This document shows positions 1 through 4,897 of a stretch of DNA of 5,160 nucleotides, in pieces; the first letter of the stretch is position 1, and each line of letters opens with the position of its first letter. The translations under genes and the position numbers were made by a program. The notes below the pieces were generated by a model. That model was given only the letters and a program-made list of their open reading frames with translations, did no database searches and was not told where the DNA came from. The DNA comes from Ruminococcus sp. (GTDB lineage: Bacteria > Bacillota > Clostridia > Oscillospirales > Ruminococcaceae), in assembly GCA_019417865.1 (NCBI GenBank), contig DYCW01000120.1, positions 1-5,160 on the forward strand. The letters are read 5' to 3'.

Positions 1-1289
1 GTACTATAAATACCCTGCTCCAATAGGTCATATGCTTTTTCTTGTTGCTTCTTTAATGTTTGCAGTTCCTTTTCAAAACTTTTAATAGCTGCTGTTTTTG
101 CATCAATTTGCATATCATTTTGATTTTCTGATTGATTTATCTCCCATTTTAGCCGATAGCTATTTAGCCATTCCGCAATGCCATGCAGTATCCGTTTTTC
201 CACTAATTCCAAATCAGATCCGACATTAGTACATCCTAAAGTTTTACACAATAGCGTATCTGCTTTATTTTTGTCCCCAAACGGACGACGTACCATTGCT
301 TTCCCACATTTTGCACAAAATAGAATCCCTGATAGCGGATTCTGTATTTTCTTATCTTTATGCACAGGTGCATGTGCGTTACTGTGTAATTTTTTTTGAA
401 CATCTTCAAATACTTTTTCATCTATGATTGCCGGATGCAATCCGTCTACGAGTACATAATCTCCTTCTTTAGCCATTGGTCTTGAACGAATTACTTCACC
501 ATTTTGCATCTTTTTTGAAACTGGTCTGAAATTCCATCTTATTTTTCCGGCATAAACTGGATTTACCAGTACACAACGTACATTGTTTGCAGACCATGCA
601 CCACCTAATTTTGCAGGAATATGCATAGAATTTAATTTCTTTGCGATCATGGTTGTTCCCATGTTGCAAATACTTCCGTCTTCTTGTACATCTCCATGCA
701 GATAAAGGCTATAAATCAGTTTTACTATGTCTGCTTGGTCTGGAATTGGCTCAAGCGTAAATCCTTTTCCATTCTCTACTCTGATACGCTGATAACCATA
801 TGGTGGCTTATTACCAACATACTTCCCTTCTTTGGAAGAAGCAGTTCTACCCCGCTGCAAACGTCGATTGATAGTTTTATATTCACGTCTTGACATGAAC
901 AAGCCAAATTCAAAGTATTCTTCATCCATTTCATTGTTCGGATCATAAATTTTATTTGGTGTTATAATTTTTGTATCAGAATACTTAAATGTTTGTGCCA
1001 TAATGCCTTGATCAATGGTATCACCTCTTGCAAGCCTTTCAACTTCGACAACAAGAACGCCATCCCATATACCTTGTTCTACCTCTTGTAGAAGGAGTTG
1101 CATTTGTGGACGTGTTGCAATTGTCTCACCGGATACAATTTCACGATATATTTTTGATATATGATATCCATCTCTCTTTGCAACCTCAAGAAGCAGACGT
1201 TCGTGCCGTGCAAGTGTTTCCCCTTCTCCTCTGGCTTCGGCTTCGGCATCCGCTCTGGATTTTCTCAGATACATGCAATATTGCTTCAT
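1..1289 (-). CDS. Large serine recombinase (site-specific integrase), C-terminus cut by window edge
   Basis: Catalyses integration and excision of the surrounding element through a 5'-phosphoserine DNA intermediate. I translated the minus strand by hand: 429 codons run open to the left edge without a stop. Residues 4-11 read YCMYLRKS, giving the serine-recombinase motif with Arg9 and nucleophile Ser11. EVERLARG at 82-89 supplies the two conserved arginines (Arg85, Arg88). The recombinase domain covers about 155-300, including KPPYGYQRI at 161-169 and NPVYAGKIRW at 243-252. A zinc ribbon follows with Cys325, Cys328, Cys348 and Cys353, then a Lys/Glu/Gln-rich predicted coiled coil from about 398 to the edge. 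The order catalytic domain, recombinase domain, zinc ribbon, coiled coil is that of the large serine integrases of phages and ICEs (Tn5397 TndX or phiC31 type); perhaps 50-150 residues are missing. The ATG at 1289 has AGAAAGAAGG six bases upstream; the nearby ATG at 1294 meets a stop after two codons. It lies 58 bases downstream of the relE-like gene with a hairpin between them, and I see no clear promoter of its own. Confidence 0.95.
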   Translation of the reverse strand, partial: MKQYCMYLRKSRADAEAEARGEGETLARHERLLLEVAKRDGYHISKIYREIVSGETIATRPQMQLLLQEVEQGIWDGVLVVEVERLARGDTIDQGIMAQTFKYSDTKIITPNKIYDPNNEMDEEYFEFGLFMSRREYKTINRRLQRGRTASSKEGKYVGNKPPYGYQRIRVENGKGFTLEPIPDQADIVKLIYSLYLHGDVQEDGSICNMGTTMIAKKLNSMHIPAKLGGAWSANNVRCVLVNPVYAGKIRWNFRPVSKKMQNGEVIRSRPMAKEGDYVLVDGLHPAIIDEKVFEDVQKKLHSNAHAPVHKDKKIQNPLSGILFCAKCGKAMVRRPFGDKNKADTLLCKTLGCTNVGSDLELVEKRILHGIAEWLNSYRLKWEINQSENQNDMQIDAKTAAIKSFEKELQTLKKQQEKAYDLLEQGIYS

Positions 1290-1313
1290 AGCATACCTTC
1301 TTTCTAATACATT

Positions 1314-1344
1314 TACCGCCCTACTGGTTTGCAGTGGGGCGGTA
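1314..1344. terminator. Strong hairpin between toxin gene and recombinase; terminator-like, T-tract on the plus strand
   Basis: Thirteen base pairs (1314-1326 with 1332-1344, one T-G wobble) close a five-base GTTTG loop, with a GC-rich core of ACCGCCC against GGGGCGGT. The run of T follows the stem on the plus strand (1345-1353). On the minus strand, where both flanking genes lie, the stem is followed by TAAATGTATT, a poor tail. It begins four bases past the toxin stop codon. It may partly terminate or stabilise the 3' end of the TA transcript, or stop rightward transcription coming out of the recombinase region. Confidence 0.6.
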
Positions 1345-1347
1345 TTT

Positions 1348-1605
1348 TTATTTATAAATCTGTCCTCTGTTGTCCGCCTCAGTCACACAAACCAAAGTAA
1401 TGGTATTGGTCTTTTGATTCATTTCAAAGAGCACACGAAAATCGCCGACACGCAGACGGTAAAGATCATCTTCACCTTTCAACTTCTTGACATCTCCAGT
1501 CAAAGGAAGGGCATAAATCGCTTCTAAAATGCGTTGCTGTTGCTTGGGTTGCTGCTTTCGGATGAACTTCATTGCCTTTTTCTTAATGTCATACTCGTAA
1601 GTCAT
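1348..1605 (-). CDS. RelE/ParE-family toxin of a type II toxin-antitoxin pair
   Basis: An 85-residue protein with the RelE/ParE fold signature. A basic N-terminal helical part (KKKAMKFIRKQQPKQQQR, residues 8-25) is followed by VKKLKGEDDLYRLRVGDFRV at 39-58, the family's typical central strands. The C-terminal strand is TLVCVTEADNRGQIYK (70-85), whose final Arg80 and Tyr84 match the RNase-active Arg/Tyr positions of RelE toxins. Known family members cleave mRNA at the ribosome (RelE) or poison gyrase (ParE); the retained Arg50, Arg52, Arg57, Arg80 and Tyr84 favour the RelE-like mode, which is inference. Length is normal. The ATG at 1605 lies inside the upstream antitoxin gene (17-base overlap) with only a weak upstream GGGG, so translation is probably coupled to the antitoxin. 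The stop overlaps the T-tract next to the 1314-1344 hairpin. Confidence 0.88.
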   Translation of the reverse strand: MTYEYDIKKKAMKFIRKQQPKQQQRILEAIYALPLTGDVKKLKGEDDLYRLRVGDFRVLFEMNQKTNTITLVCVTEADNRGQIYK

Positions 1606-1822
1606 CTGGATTCAACCCCAATTCTTTCACAAAGTCATCCAATGGCATGGATTCGTCATTGTCCACCTTGCTGTCAGCAATCAGGGCTTTATCCCATTCA
1701 TCCGGTTCTTCTTCCGGAATGGATGCTGATTCCATCAAGTCGTGAAACATCATGAGCAATCCTTGCAGCTGTTCTTCTGTCATGAGATCTAAAAGTGCCA
1801 TTGCTTTTTCTTTTGTACTCAT
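1589..1822 (-). CDS. Probable antitoxin partner of the RelE-like toxin
   Basis: A 77-residue acidic protein directly upstream of, and overlapping by 17 bases, the RelE-like toxin gene: the standard antitoxin-first arrangement. Residues 1-32 form a predicted helix (STKEKAMALLDLMTEEQLQG and following). The middle holds an acidic stretch, EEEPDEWDKALIADSK, at 37-52. The C-terminus, PLDDFVKELGLNPDDLRV at 60-77, resembles the toxin-wrapping tails seen in small antitoxins of this sort. I see no clear ribbon-helix-helix or HTH, so autoregulation may depend on another protein such as the RelB-like product upstream. The ATG at 1822 has a strong GGAGGT Shine-Dalgarno five bases upstream. The 120-base gap to the relB-like gene (1823-1942) shows no convincing terminator or promoter, so the three genes may share one transcript. 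The family assignment rests mainly on context. Confidence 0.72.
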   Translation of the reverse strand: MSTKEKAMALLDLMTEEQLQGLLMMFHDLMESASIPEEEPDEWDKALIADSKVDNDESMPLDDFVKELGLNPDDLRV

Positions 1823-1942
1823 AATAACCTCCAGTCTTTCTATTCTTGCTGTTTGGCGTGAAATTTTGTTTTATCAAATATATCGTGTAAGTTTTATCCT
1901 GTACCTTTGAGTTTCGCTTTCTATTCAGGATCCATTCATACT

Positions 1943-2200
1943 TTAATCATCTAAATTTACCTCGTGTATTGTTCCACCTGTGGATTCCATCTGTGCAATG
2001 GATTTTCTCAGTCGTTCCATGTTTTCATTGGAGTAAAATGGATCTACAGATACTTCAAATGGAATCCGTTTTTCTCTTGTCATTTTTTTGGCAAGCATAA
2101 TGATTGCTGTTGTCATAGACAAACCAAGGTCATTGCAAACACTGTCAAATTCTTTTTTCAATGTGTCATCCATTCGGACACTAATTGTCGTTTGTGCCAT
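1943..2200 (-). CDS. RelB/DinJ-family antitoxin (ribbon-helix-helix), no adjacent cognate toxin
   Basis: An 85-residue protein starting MAQTTISVRMDD, the beta strand of a ribbon-helix-helix DNA-binding domain, followed by helices DTLKKEFDSVCNDLGLS and MTTAIIMLAKKMTREKRIPF. This is the classic RelB/DinJ layout, with the IPFEVS segment and a C-terminal toxin-binding part (NENMERLRKSIAQMESTGG and following). Such proteins dimerise, repress their own operon and neutralise a YafQ/RelE toxin. I chose the ATG at 2200: AAAGGAG at 2209-2215 lies eight bases upstream, whereas an in-frame GTG at 2209 would overlap that same Shine-Dalgarno. The usual next gene, a YafQ/RelE toxin starting within a few bases, is absent; a 120-base gap and then the other antitoxin-toxin pair follow. 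It could therefore be an orphan antitoxin or the DNA-binding arm of a three-gene module. A near-consensus promoter sits just upstream. Confidence 0.9.
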   Translation of the reverse strand: MAQTTISVRMDDTLKKEFDSVCNDLGLSMTTAIIMLAKKMTREKRIPFEVSVDPFYSNENMERLRKSIAQMESTGGTIHEVNLDD

Positions 2201-2208
2201 ATTACGCA

Positions 2209-2215
2209 CTCCTTT
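2209..2215 (-). promoter_or_regulatory. Ribosome binding site of the relB-like gene (decides the start)
   Basis: AAAGGAG on the minus strand, eight bases before the ATG at 2200. It shares a base with the alternative in-frame GTG at 2207-2209, which rules that GTG out as a start using this site. Confidence 0.85.
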
Positions 2216-2223
2216 CTACTACT

Positions 2224-2252
2224 ATTATAATACGTTGTTACTACATTGTCAA
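2224..2252 (-). promoter_or_regulatory. Sigma-A-type promoter of the relB/TA genes
   Basis: On the minus strand, a perfect -35 TTGACA (2247-2252) and a perfect -10 TATAAT (2224-2229) are separated by 17 bases. Transcription should start around 2216-2218, just ahead of the ribosome binding site, giving a very short leader to the relB-like gene. A promoter this strong is typical of TA operons kept down by antitoxin autorepression. Confidence 0.9.
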
Positions 2253-2265
2253 TACATTTCACAAT
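2245..2265. promoter_or_regulatory. Possible operator: inverted repeat over the -35 box of the relB promoter
   Basis: ATTGT at 2245-2249 and ACAAT at 2261-2265 form a spaced inverted repeat overlapping the TTGACA box. RelB/DinJ antitoxins bind short inverted repeats overlapping their promoters, so this is a plausible autorepression site. The arms are only five bases in AT-rich DNA, so chance is a real possibility. Confidence 0.35.
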
Positions 2266-2283
2266 ATAATTGTAAATTTTTTT

Positions 2284-2321
2284 AAAACAAAAAACCGCCT
2301 CATGCAGGATACACGGGGCGG
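2284..2321 (-). terminator. Rho-independent terminator for the repressor-nuclease operon
   Basis: On the minus strand, CCGCC (2317-2321) pairs with GGCGG (2295-2299). After one mismatch the stem continues for six more pairs (two wobbles) to a three-base loop. It is followed by TTTTTTG and TTTT (2284-2294). It lies about 130 bases past the stop of the nuclease gene and upstream of the relB promoter, so it ends leftward transcription from the switch region and insulates the TA genes. The stretch 2322-2449 holds no convincing gene. Confidence 0.85.
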
Positions 2322-2449
2322 CTCTATACTTAATGGTGTCATTTGAAATCGAACTATGATCGTCTAATTTTGTTCTGCCCATAAATAAGTCACCAAATTA
2401 TCAATAGAAAAATCAAGTTGTTCCTTTTGGGCATGTAGTTTGAGGGATC

Positions 2450-3979
2450 TTATACAGCGACGCTTGCTGCTTCACGTATTCGTAGGCTTTCTCTATATTG
2501 ATAGGCTTCTGCTGTTTTGGTAAATGTAACAGTCGCATTGTAATTTGCTTTCACAACCGCTTCAATTTCATCCAGTGAAACGTTGAAAAATTCCTTTCTT
2601 GTGTTCACCAGATTCACACGTCGGTCTTCAAATGTGTTATGCAGTATTGTTTCCAGCCCCGGTGCATCATCGCTGAAAATCATTGCATGGACATCAAATT
2701 CAAATGGAACAGATGCACTGCTCAACTCGTTGATTCTGTCCATTGGCTCTAATCTTCTTGTCATACCGATCTTATAGATATTTTCACCAAACGAACCAAT
2801 ATTACTGATCACATATACAAATCCAGCCCGTGTATTCTGTTCTCTATGTAAAACATCTTCCTTATCCTTCTGAACAGCAGAAAGTTTTTTCTGCAATTCT
2901 TCAATCTGAGAAATATACAGTTGTTTTTCAATATCCTGTGACTTCTGCATATATTTCATTAGCTTGTCAATCTCATTCTTGAATTGGTTTTCTTCTTTTG
3001 ATAGTTTTTCCTTTTCTCGTTCGATTTCACGGCGTGCCTTTTCTTCCTCTATCATCTGTTCACGAATTGCTTTTTGTTGCAGTTTTTCCTGCTCTTTTTG
3101 ATACTCATATTGATATTTTGCTGTTAATTGCGTAAGCTTGTTCTCCAACAATTTCTGAGAAATAGCGATTCCATCTGTGATGAATATTTTGTTTATAGTA
3201 TCAAATGTACGCATTATTTTATTTCTGGAAGAATCTATATTTTTTACAGTTACGCTTGCAATAATAGTTGCACACTCAGAGTTAAAGCACCTCAGAATTT
3301 GTTTGATATCCGCCTTTTGTTCCTTACTGTCACCAGTTCTAATAATATCGACTGCTTCACAATTTGTTACAATATTCTTCTCATCAAGCTGCATTAAATG
3401 TAGCTTATTTTTATATTCTTCTGATGTTACATTTTCATCAATATCAATTTTCGATAATTCGTACATGGTTTCAGATGTGATTTCTTTTAATTCTCTATGT
3501 TCTTCTTCTTTTTTTGATTGTAAAATCTTAATTTCGCCTTTTAGTTTTTCTGACTTTTCTACCAGTATATTCGCTTCCTTTTCAGCGTTATTAACTATTT
3601 CATTGGCATGTTTTTTGGCTTCTGTTGTCAGTGTGCTTGCTTCTTTTTCAGCATTATTGATTATTTCATCAGCACGTTTATGTGCTTCTGATTCTGACTG
3701 ATGAATCAGTTCATTTTCTGCTTTTTTCATGCTGTAATCCAATAAATTTTTTTCATAATCTGCAAAATTTTTGTTGTATAGTTTTTTCTGTTTCCAGATC
3801 AGGTAGATCCCAATGATAGGTGGAACTACGAATATCCAAAGTGCAAAGCAAAGTGCAATAACAATTGAATCACAGTAAATCGGATACATTCGTTTAGAGT
3901 TCGGAAGGCGGTTTCCACAATTCGTACAGTTGTTACAAAAATCTTCGTTTACAGTTTTACAGCGATTACATAACTTCAT
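2450..3979 (-). CDS. Membrane-anchored DUF4041 / T5orf172 (Mug113) GIY-YIG-like nuclease, SNIPE-like
   Basis: About 509 residues. Domains in order: a Cys-rich ribbon at 4-21 (Cys4, 7, 15, 18, 21); a hydrophobic membrane segment at about 35-62; a coiled coil at about 65-170 with a 22-residue tandem repeat; a DUF4041-type region at about 172-285 (ILRCFNSECATIIASV near 228-243, FDTINKIF near 259-266); a second, highly charged coiled coil at about 285-380; and a T5orf172/Mug113 domain at about 386-472. In the last, GFVYVISN (386-393) and IYKIGMTRR (401-409) are the GIY-YIG-like strands, followed by DRINELSS, GLETILHNTF (candidate catalytic Glu444) and REFF-like KEFFNV. The domain family is a DNA nuclease fold. 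From memory, DUF4041 plus Mug113 with a membrane anchor is the layout of SNIPE, a protein cutting phage DNA at entry. The ATG at 3979 has GGAGG nine bases upstream; an in-frame ATG at 3988 directly abuts that site and is less likely. It lies 17 bases downstream of the repressor gene, implying expression in the dormant state. The role here is inferred. Confidence 0.88.
   Translation of the reverse strand: MKLCNRCKTVNEDFCNNCTNCGNRLPNSKRMYPIYCDSIVIALCFALWIFVVPPIIGIYLIWKQKKLYNKNFADYEKNLLDYSMKKAENELIHQSESEAHKRADEIINNAEKEASTLTTEAKKHANEIVNNAEKEANILVEKSEKLKGEIKILQSKKEEEHRELKEITSETMYELSKIDIDENVTSEEYKNKLHLMQLDEKNIVTNCEAVDIIRTGDSKEQKADIKQILRCFNSECATIIASVTVKNIDSSRNKIMRTFDTINKIFITDGIAISQKLLENKLTQLTAKYQYEYQKEQEKLQQKAIREQMIEEEKARREIEREKEKLSKEENQFKNEIDKLMKYMQKSQDIEKQLYISQIEELQKKLSAVQKDKEDVLHREQNTRAGFVYVISNIGSFGENIYKIGMTRRLEPMDRINELSSASVPFEFDVHAMIFSDDAPGLETILHNTFEDRRVNLVNTRKEFFNVSLDEIEAVVKANYNATVTFTKTAEAYQYRESLRIREAASVAV
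3545..3676 (-). repeat. Tandem 66-base coding repeat within the nuclease gene's first coiled coil
   Basis: Two adjacent 22-codon units (3611-3676 and 3545-3610) encode RADEIINNAEKEASTLTTEA and HANEIVNNAEKEANILVEKS, each followed by two more residues. They share the core NNAEKEA. The 22-residue period equals two 11-residue (hendecad) or about three heptad turns, so a duplication would lengthen the coiled coil without breaking it. It sits between the membrane segment and the DUF4041 region, as a stalk. Confidence 0.75.
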
Positions 3980-3988
3980 TTTTAACAT

Positions 3989-3993
3989 CCTCC
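3989..3993 (-). promoter_or_regulatory. Ribosome binding site of the nuclease gene (decides the start)
   Basis: GGAGG on the minus strand lies nine bases before the ATG at 3979 and immediately abuts the ATG at 3988, so the downstream ATG is the workable start. It also sits four bases after the repressor stop codon, favouring translational coupling. Confidence 0.8.
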
Positions 3994-3996
3994 AGA

Positions 3997-4419
3997 TTAT
4001 TTTTTTGTCTTTTCCAGTACAGCATTCATGATTTCCATTTTATCTGTGAATGACATTGAATGAAAAGCTTTTACAAGCTCTTGTGTCATTTCGTCCTGTT
4101 GTTCTGCTTTGGAGCTTTGATTAATCATCACAGCTCCATTGTTTTTTATTGCCTGTACGCCATTGTTATCACCACCTATGTAGGATTCTGTTGACATATT
4201 AGGATTGTCTGTCCTGCCAAGCAAATAATCCACGGAGCAGTCGAGGTAGTCGGCGATATACGCAAGGTTATCTGCTTTTGGCATAGATGTTTTATAATTT
4301 TGTAATGTTCGTTTTCCCATTCCTAATTCAGATAGCATTTGTTCAGCTGTAACTCCAAATTCTCTCAGCTTTTTTTTTATTCTTTCTGAAATGTCAGAAG
4401 AAATGTATTCATTTTCCAT
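3997..4419 (-). CDS. Xre/CI-like HTH repressor (probable immunity repressor of the element)
   Basis: A 140-residue protein with an N-terminal lambda-repressor-type helix-turn-helix at about 10-70: RIKKKLREFG (helix 1), TAEQMLSELGMGKRTLQNYK (turn and recognition helix region, 24-43), and DNLAYIADYLDCSVDYLLGR (50-69, the classic closing motif). A Gly/Asn-rich linker (GGDNNGVQAIKNNGAV, about 82-97) leads to a helical C-terminus (EMTQELVKAFHSMSFTDKME), likely for dimerisation. There is no S24/LexA peptidase domain, so release of repression would not be by RecA-stimulated self-cleavage; another antirepressor or protease would be needed. The ATG at 4419 is preferred over an in-frame TTG at 4428; the upstream AAAGAAAG is only a weak Shine-Dalgarno. 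It is transcribed away from the divergent HTH gene at 4677 and is followed after 17 bases by the nuclease gene. I see no convincing -10/-35 pair for it. Confidence 0.88.
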   Translation of the reverse strand: MENEYISSDISERIKKKLREFGVTAEQMLSELGMGKRTLQNYKTSMPKADNLAYIADYLDCSVDYLLGRTDNPNMSTESYIGGDNNGVQAIKNNGAVMINQSSKAEQQDEMTQELVKAFHSMSFTDKMEIMNAVLEKTKK

Positions 4420-4460
4420 AAAAACCAACTTTCTTTTTTGTACAAAGTCACGAAAATAAT

Positions 4461-4499
4461 TAAGTTTAGCATTTTTCTATTGACTTTTAGCCAAACTTA
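4461..4499. promoter_or_regulatory. Candidate repressor operator: inverted repeat flanking the -35 box
   Basis: TAAGTTTAGC (4461-4470) and GCCAAACTTA (4490-4499) are inverted copies with nine of ten positions matching, separated by 19 bases and centred near the -35 box of the rightward promoter. Further TTTAGC (4486-4491) and CTTAGC (4496-4501) motifs lie in the same stretch. The position between divergent HTH genes and over a promoter is what an immunity operator should have; which of the two regulators binds is inference. Confidence 0.6.
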
Positions 4500-4508
4500 G
4501 CGTATAAT
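4480..4508 (+). promoter_or_regulatory. Rightward sigma-A-type promoter (early/lytic-type) of the switch region
   Basis: TTGACT (4480-4485) and TATAAT (4503-4508) are separated by exactly 17 bases on the plus strand. Its predicted start near 4515 leaves a leader of about 160 bases before the HTH gene at 4677. The spacer contains the right arm of the inverted repeat 4461-4499, so binding there should block transcription. Confidence 0.88.
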
Positions 4509-4524
4509 GAAATCACAGTCAAAG

Positions 4525-4623
4525 AAAGCATGCTTTATCACAAAAAAAAGAATTCTCTCACGCAAGAGATGAGCAGAAAAACAAATACATTTGACACACA
4601 TTTTTGTTTTAAAGCTTGCTTTA
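4525..4623. repeat. Repeated palindromic motif in the long leader (AAAGCATGCTTTA / AAAGCTTGCTTTA)
   Basis: AAAGCATGCTTT at 4525-4536 is a perfect 12-base palindrome. A near-copy, AAAGCTTGCTTTA, lies at 4611-4623 and differs from AAAGCATGCTTTA at one position. Both fall in the roughly 160-base leader between the rightward promoter and the HTH gene. They could be paired protein-binding sites, for example for the Cro-like regulator. A small stem TCTCT/AGAGA (4554-4569) lies between them. Confidence 0.45.
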
Positions 4624-4660
4624 CCTAATTGTATCATTTTCCAGTAAAAATGTCAATAGA

Positions 4661-4668
4661 AAAGGAGG
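4661..4668 (+). promoter_or_regulatory. Ribosome binding site that points to a TTG start
   Basis: AAAGGAGG lies eight bases before the TTG at 4677 and five before the adjacent in-frame TTG at 4674. The in-frame ATG codons upstream (4629, 4650) have no Shine-Dalgarno, and this strong site would lie inside their reading frame. Confidence 0.75.
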
Positions 4669-4676
4669 AACTTTTG

Positions 4677-4883
4677 TTGAATATTGGAGAAAGTTTTAAA
4701 CTCGTACGCACAACGAGAAATTTGACGCAGGTTCAGCTTGCGGAAAAACTCGGTATTTCAGACAAGATGATCAGTCAGATTGAAAATGGCTTTCGCCCTC
4801 CATCGGCTGAGATTCTGAAGAACATGGCAGAATGTCTGAATTGTTCCGCCGATGAAATTCTTGGGGTTGAAAGGGACAGATGA
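4677..4883 (+). CDS. Small Xre/Cro-like HTH regulator, probable TTG start
   Basis: From the TTG at 4677 this gives 68 residues that are almost entirely one HTH_3 domain: NIGESFKLVRTTRNLTQVQL (helices 1-2), AEKLGISDKMISQIENGFRP (recognition helix with the typical SQIENG), and PSAEILKNMAECLNCSADEI (closing helices), then a short polar tail. Single-domain proteins of this size transcribed opposite a CI-like repressor usually act like Cro: they repress the immunity repressor and set the lytic or transfer state. The start was chosen by the strong AAAGGAGG eight bases upstream; reading from ATG 4629 would add 16 residues with no ribosome site. It is the first gene behind the rightward promoter at 4480-4508. 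Its stop overlaps an ATG (ATGA at 4880-4883) opening a 17-codon frame of unknown reality. Confidence 0.85.
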   Translation: MNIGESFKLVRTTRNLTQVQLAEKLGISDKMISQIENGFRPPSAEILKNMAECLNCSADEILGVERDR

Positions 4884-4897
4884 CCGCCCTTACAAAT

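Noticed and set aside
178..893. Short plus- and minus-strand frames within the recombinase (178-399, 236-421, 684-893)
   Set aside because: They are shadows of the continuous recombinase frame, which has clear catalytic and zinc-ribbon motifs.
1314..1344. Hairpin as a recombinase attachment site
   Set aside because: Serine-integrase att sites are longer, imperfect inverted repeats, usually at the element end beside the integrase. This perfect GC-rich stem with a T-tract fits a terminator better, and the likely end lies left of the window.
1028..1755. Plus-strand frames over the recombinase start and TA genes (1028-1291, 1273-1527, 1534-1755)
   Set aside because: They are antisense to well-supported minus-strand genes and have no domain-like features.
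2158..2382. Minus-strand open frame of 74 codons starting MGRTKLDDHSS
   Set aside because: It runs through the rho-independent terminator and the relB promoter and overlaps the relB-like start; it has no convincing ribosome site.
2374..2520. Protein-like readings in other frames past the nuclease stop (for example KLHAQKEQLDFSIDNLVTYL and IEKAYEYVKQQASLYKIPQ)
   Set aside because: I considered a frameshifted C-terminus or a gene remnant. The main frame ends with a family-like charged helix (EAYQYRESLRIREA), and these alternative stretches lack a start and ribosome site. Chance cannot be excluded without a search.
3177..3701. Plus-strand open frame of 174 codons, Ser/Ile/Phe-rich
   Set aside because: It is the antisense shadow of the nuclease coiled coil; composition mirrors Glu/Lys/Ala codons, and no ribosome site was found.
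4437..4494. Leftward promoter for the immunity repressor
   Set aside because: Candidate pairs (TTGGCT with TGCTAA, or an isolated TACAAA) match consensus too poorly to call, although some promoter must exist nearby.
4590..4620. TTGACA in the leader as a second rightward promoter
   Set aside because: No -10-like hexamer lies 16-18 bases downstream; the sequence there is GCTTGC.
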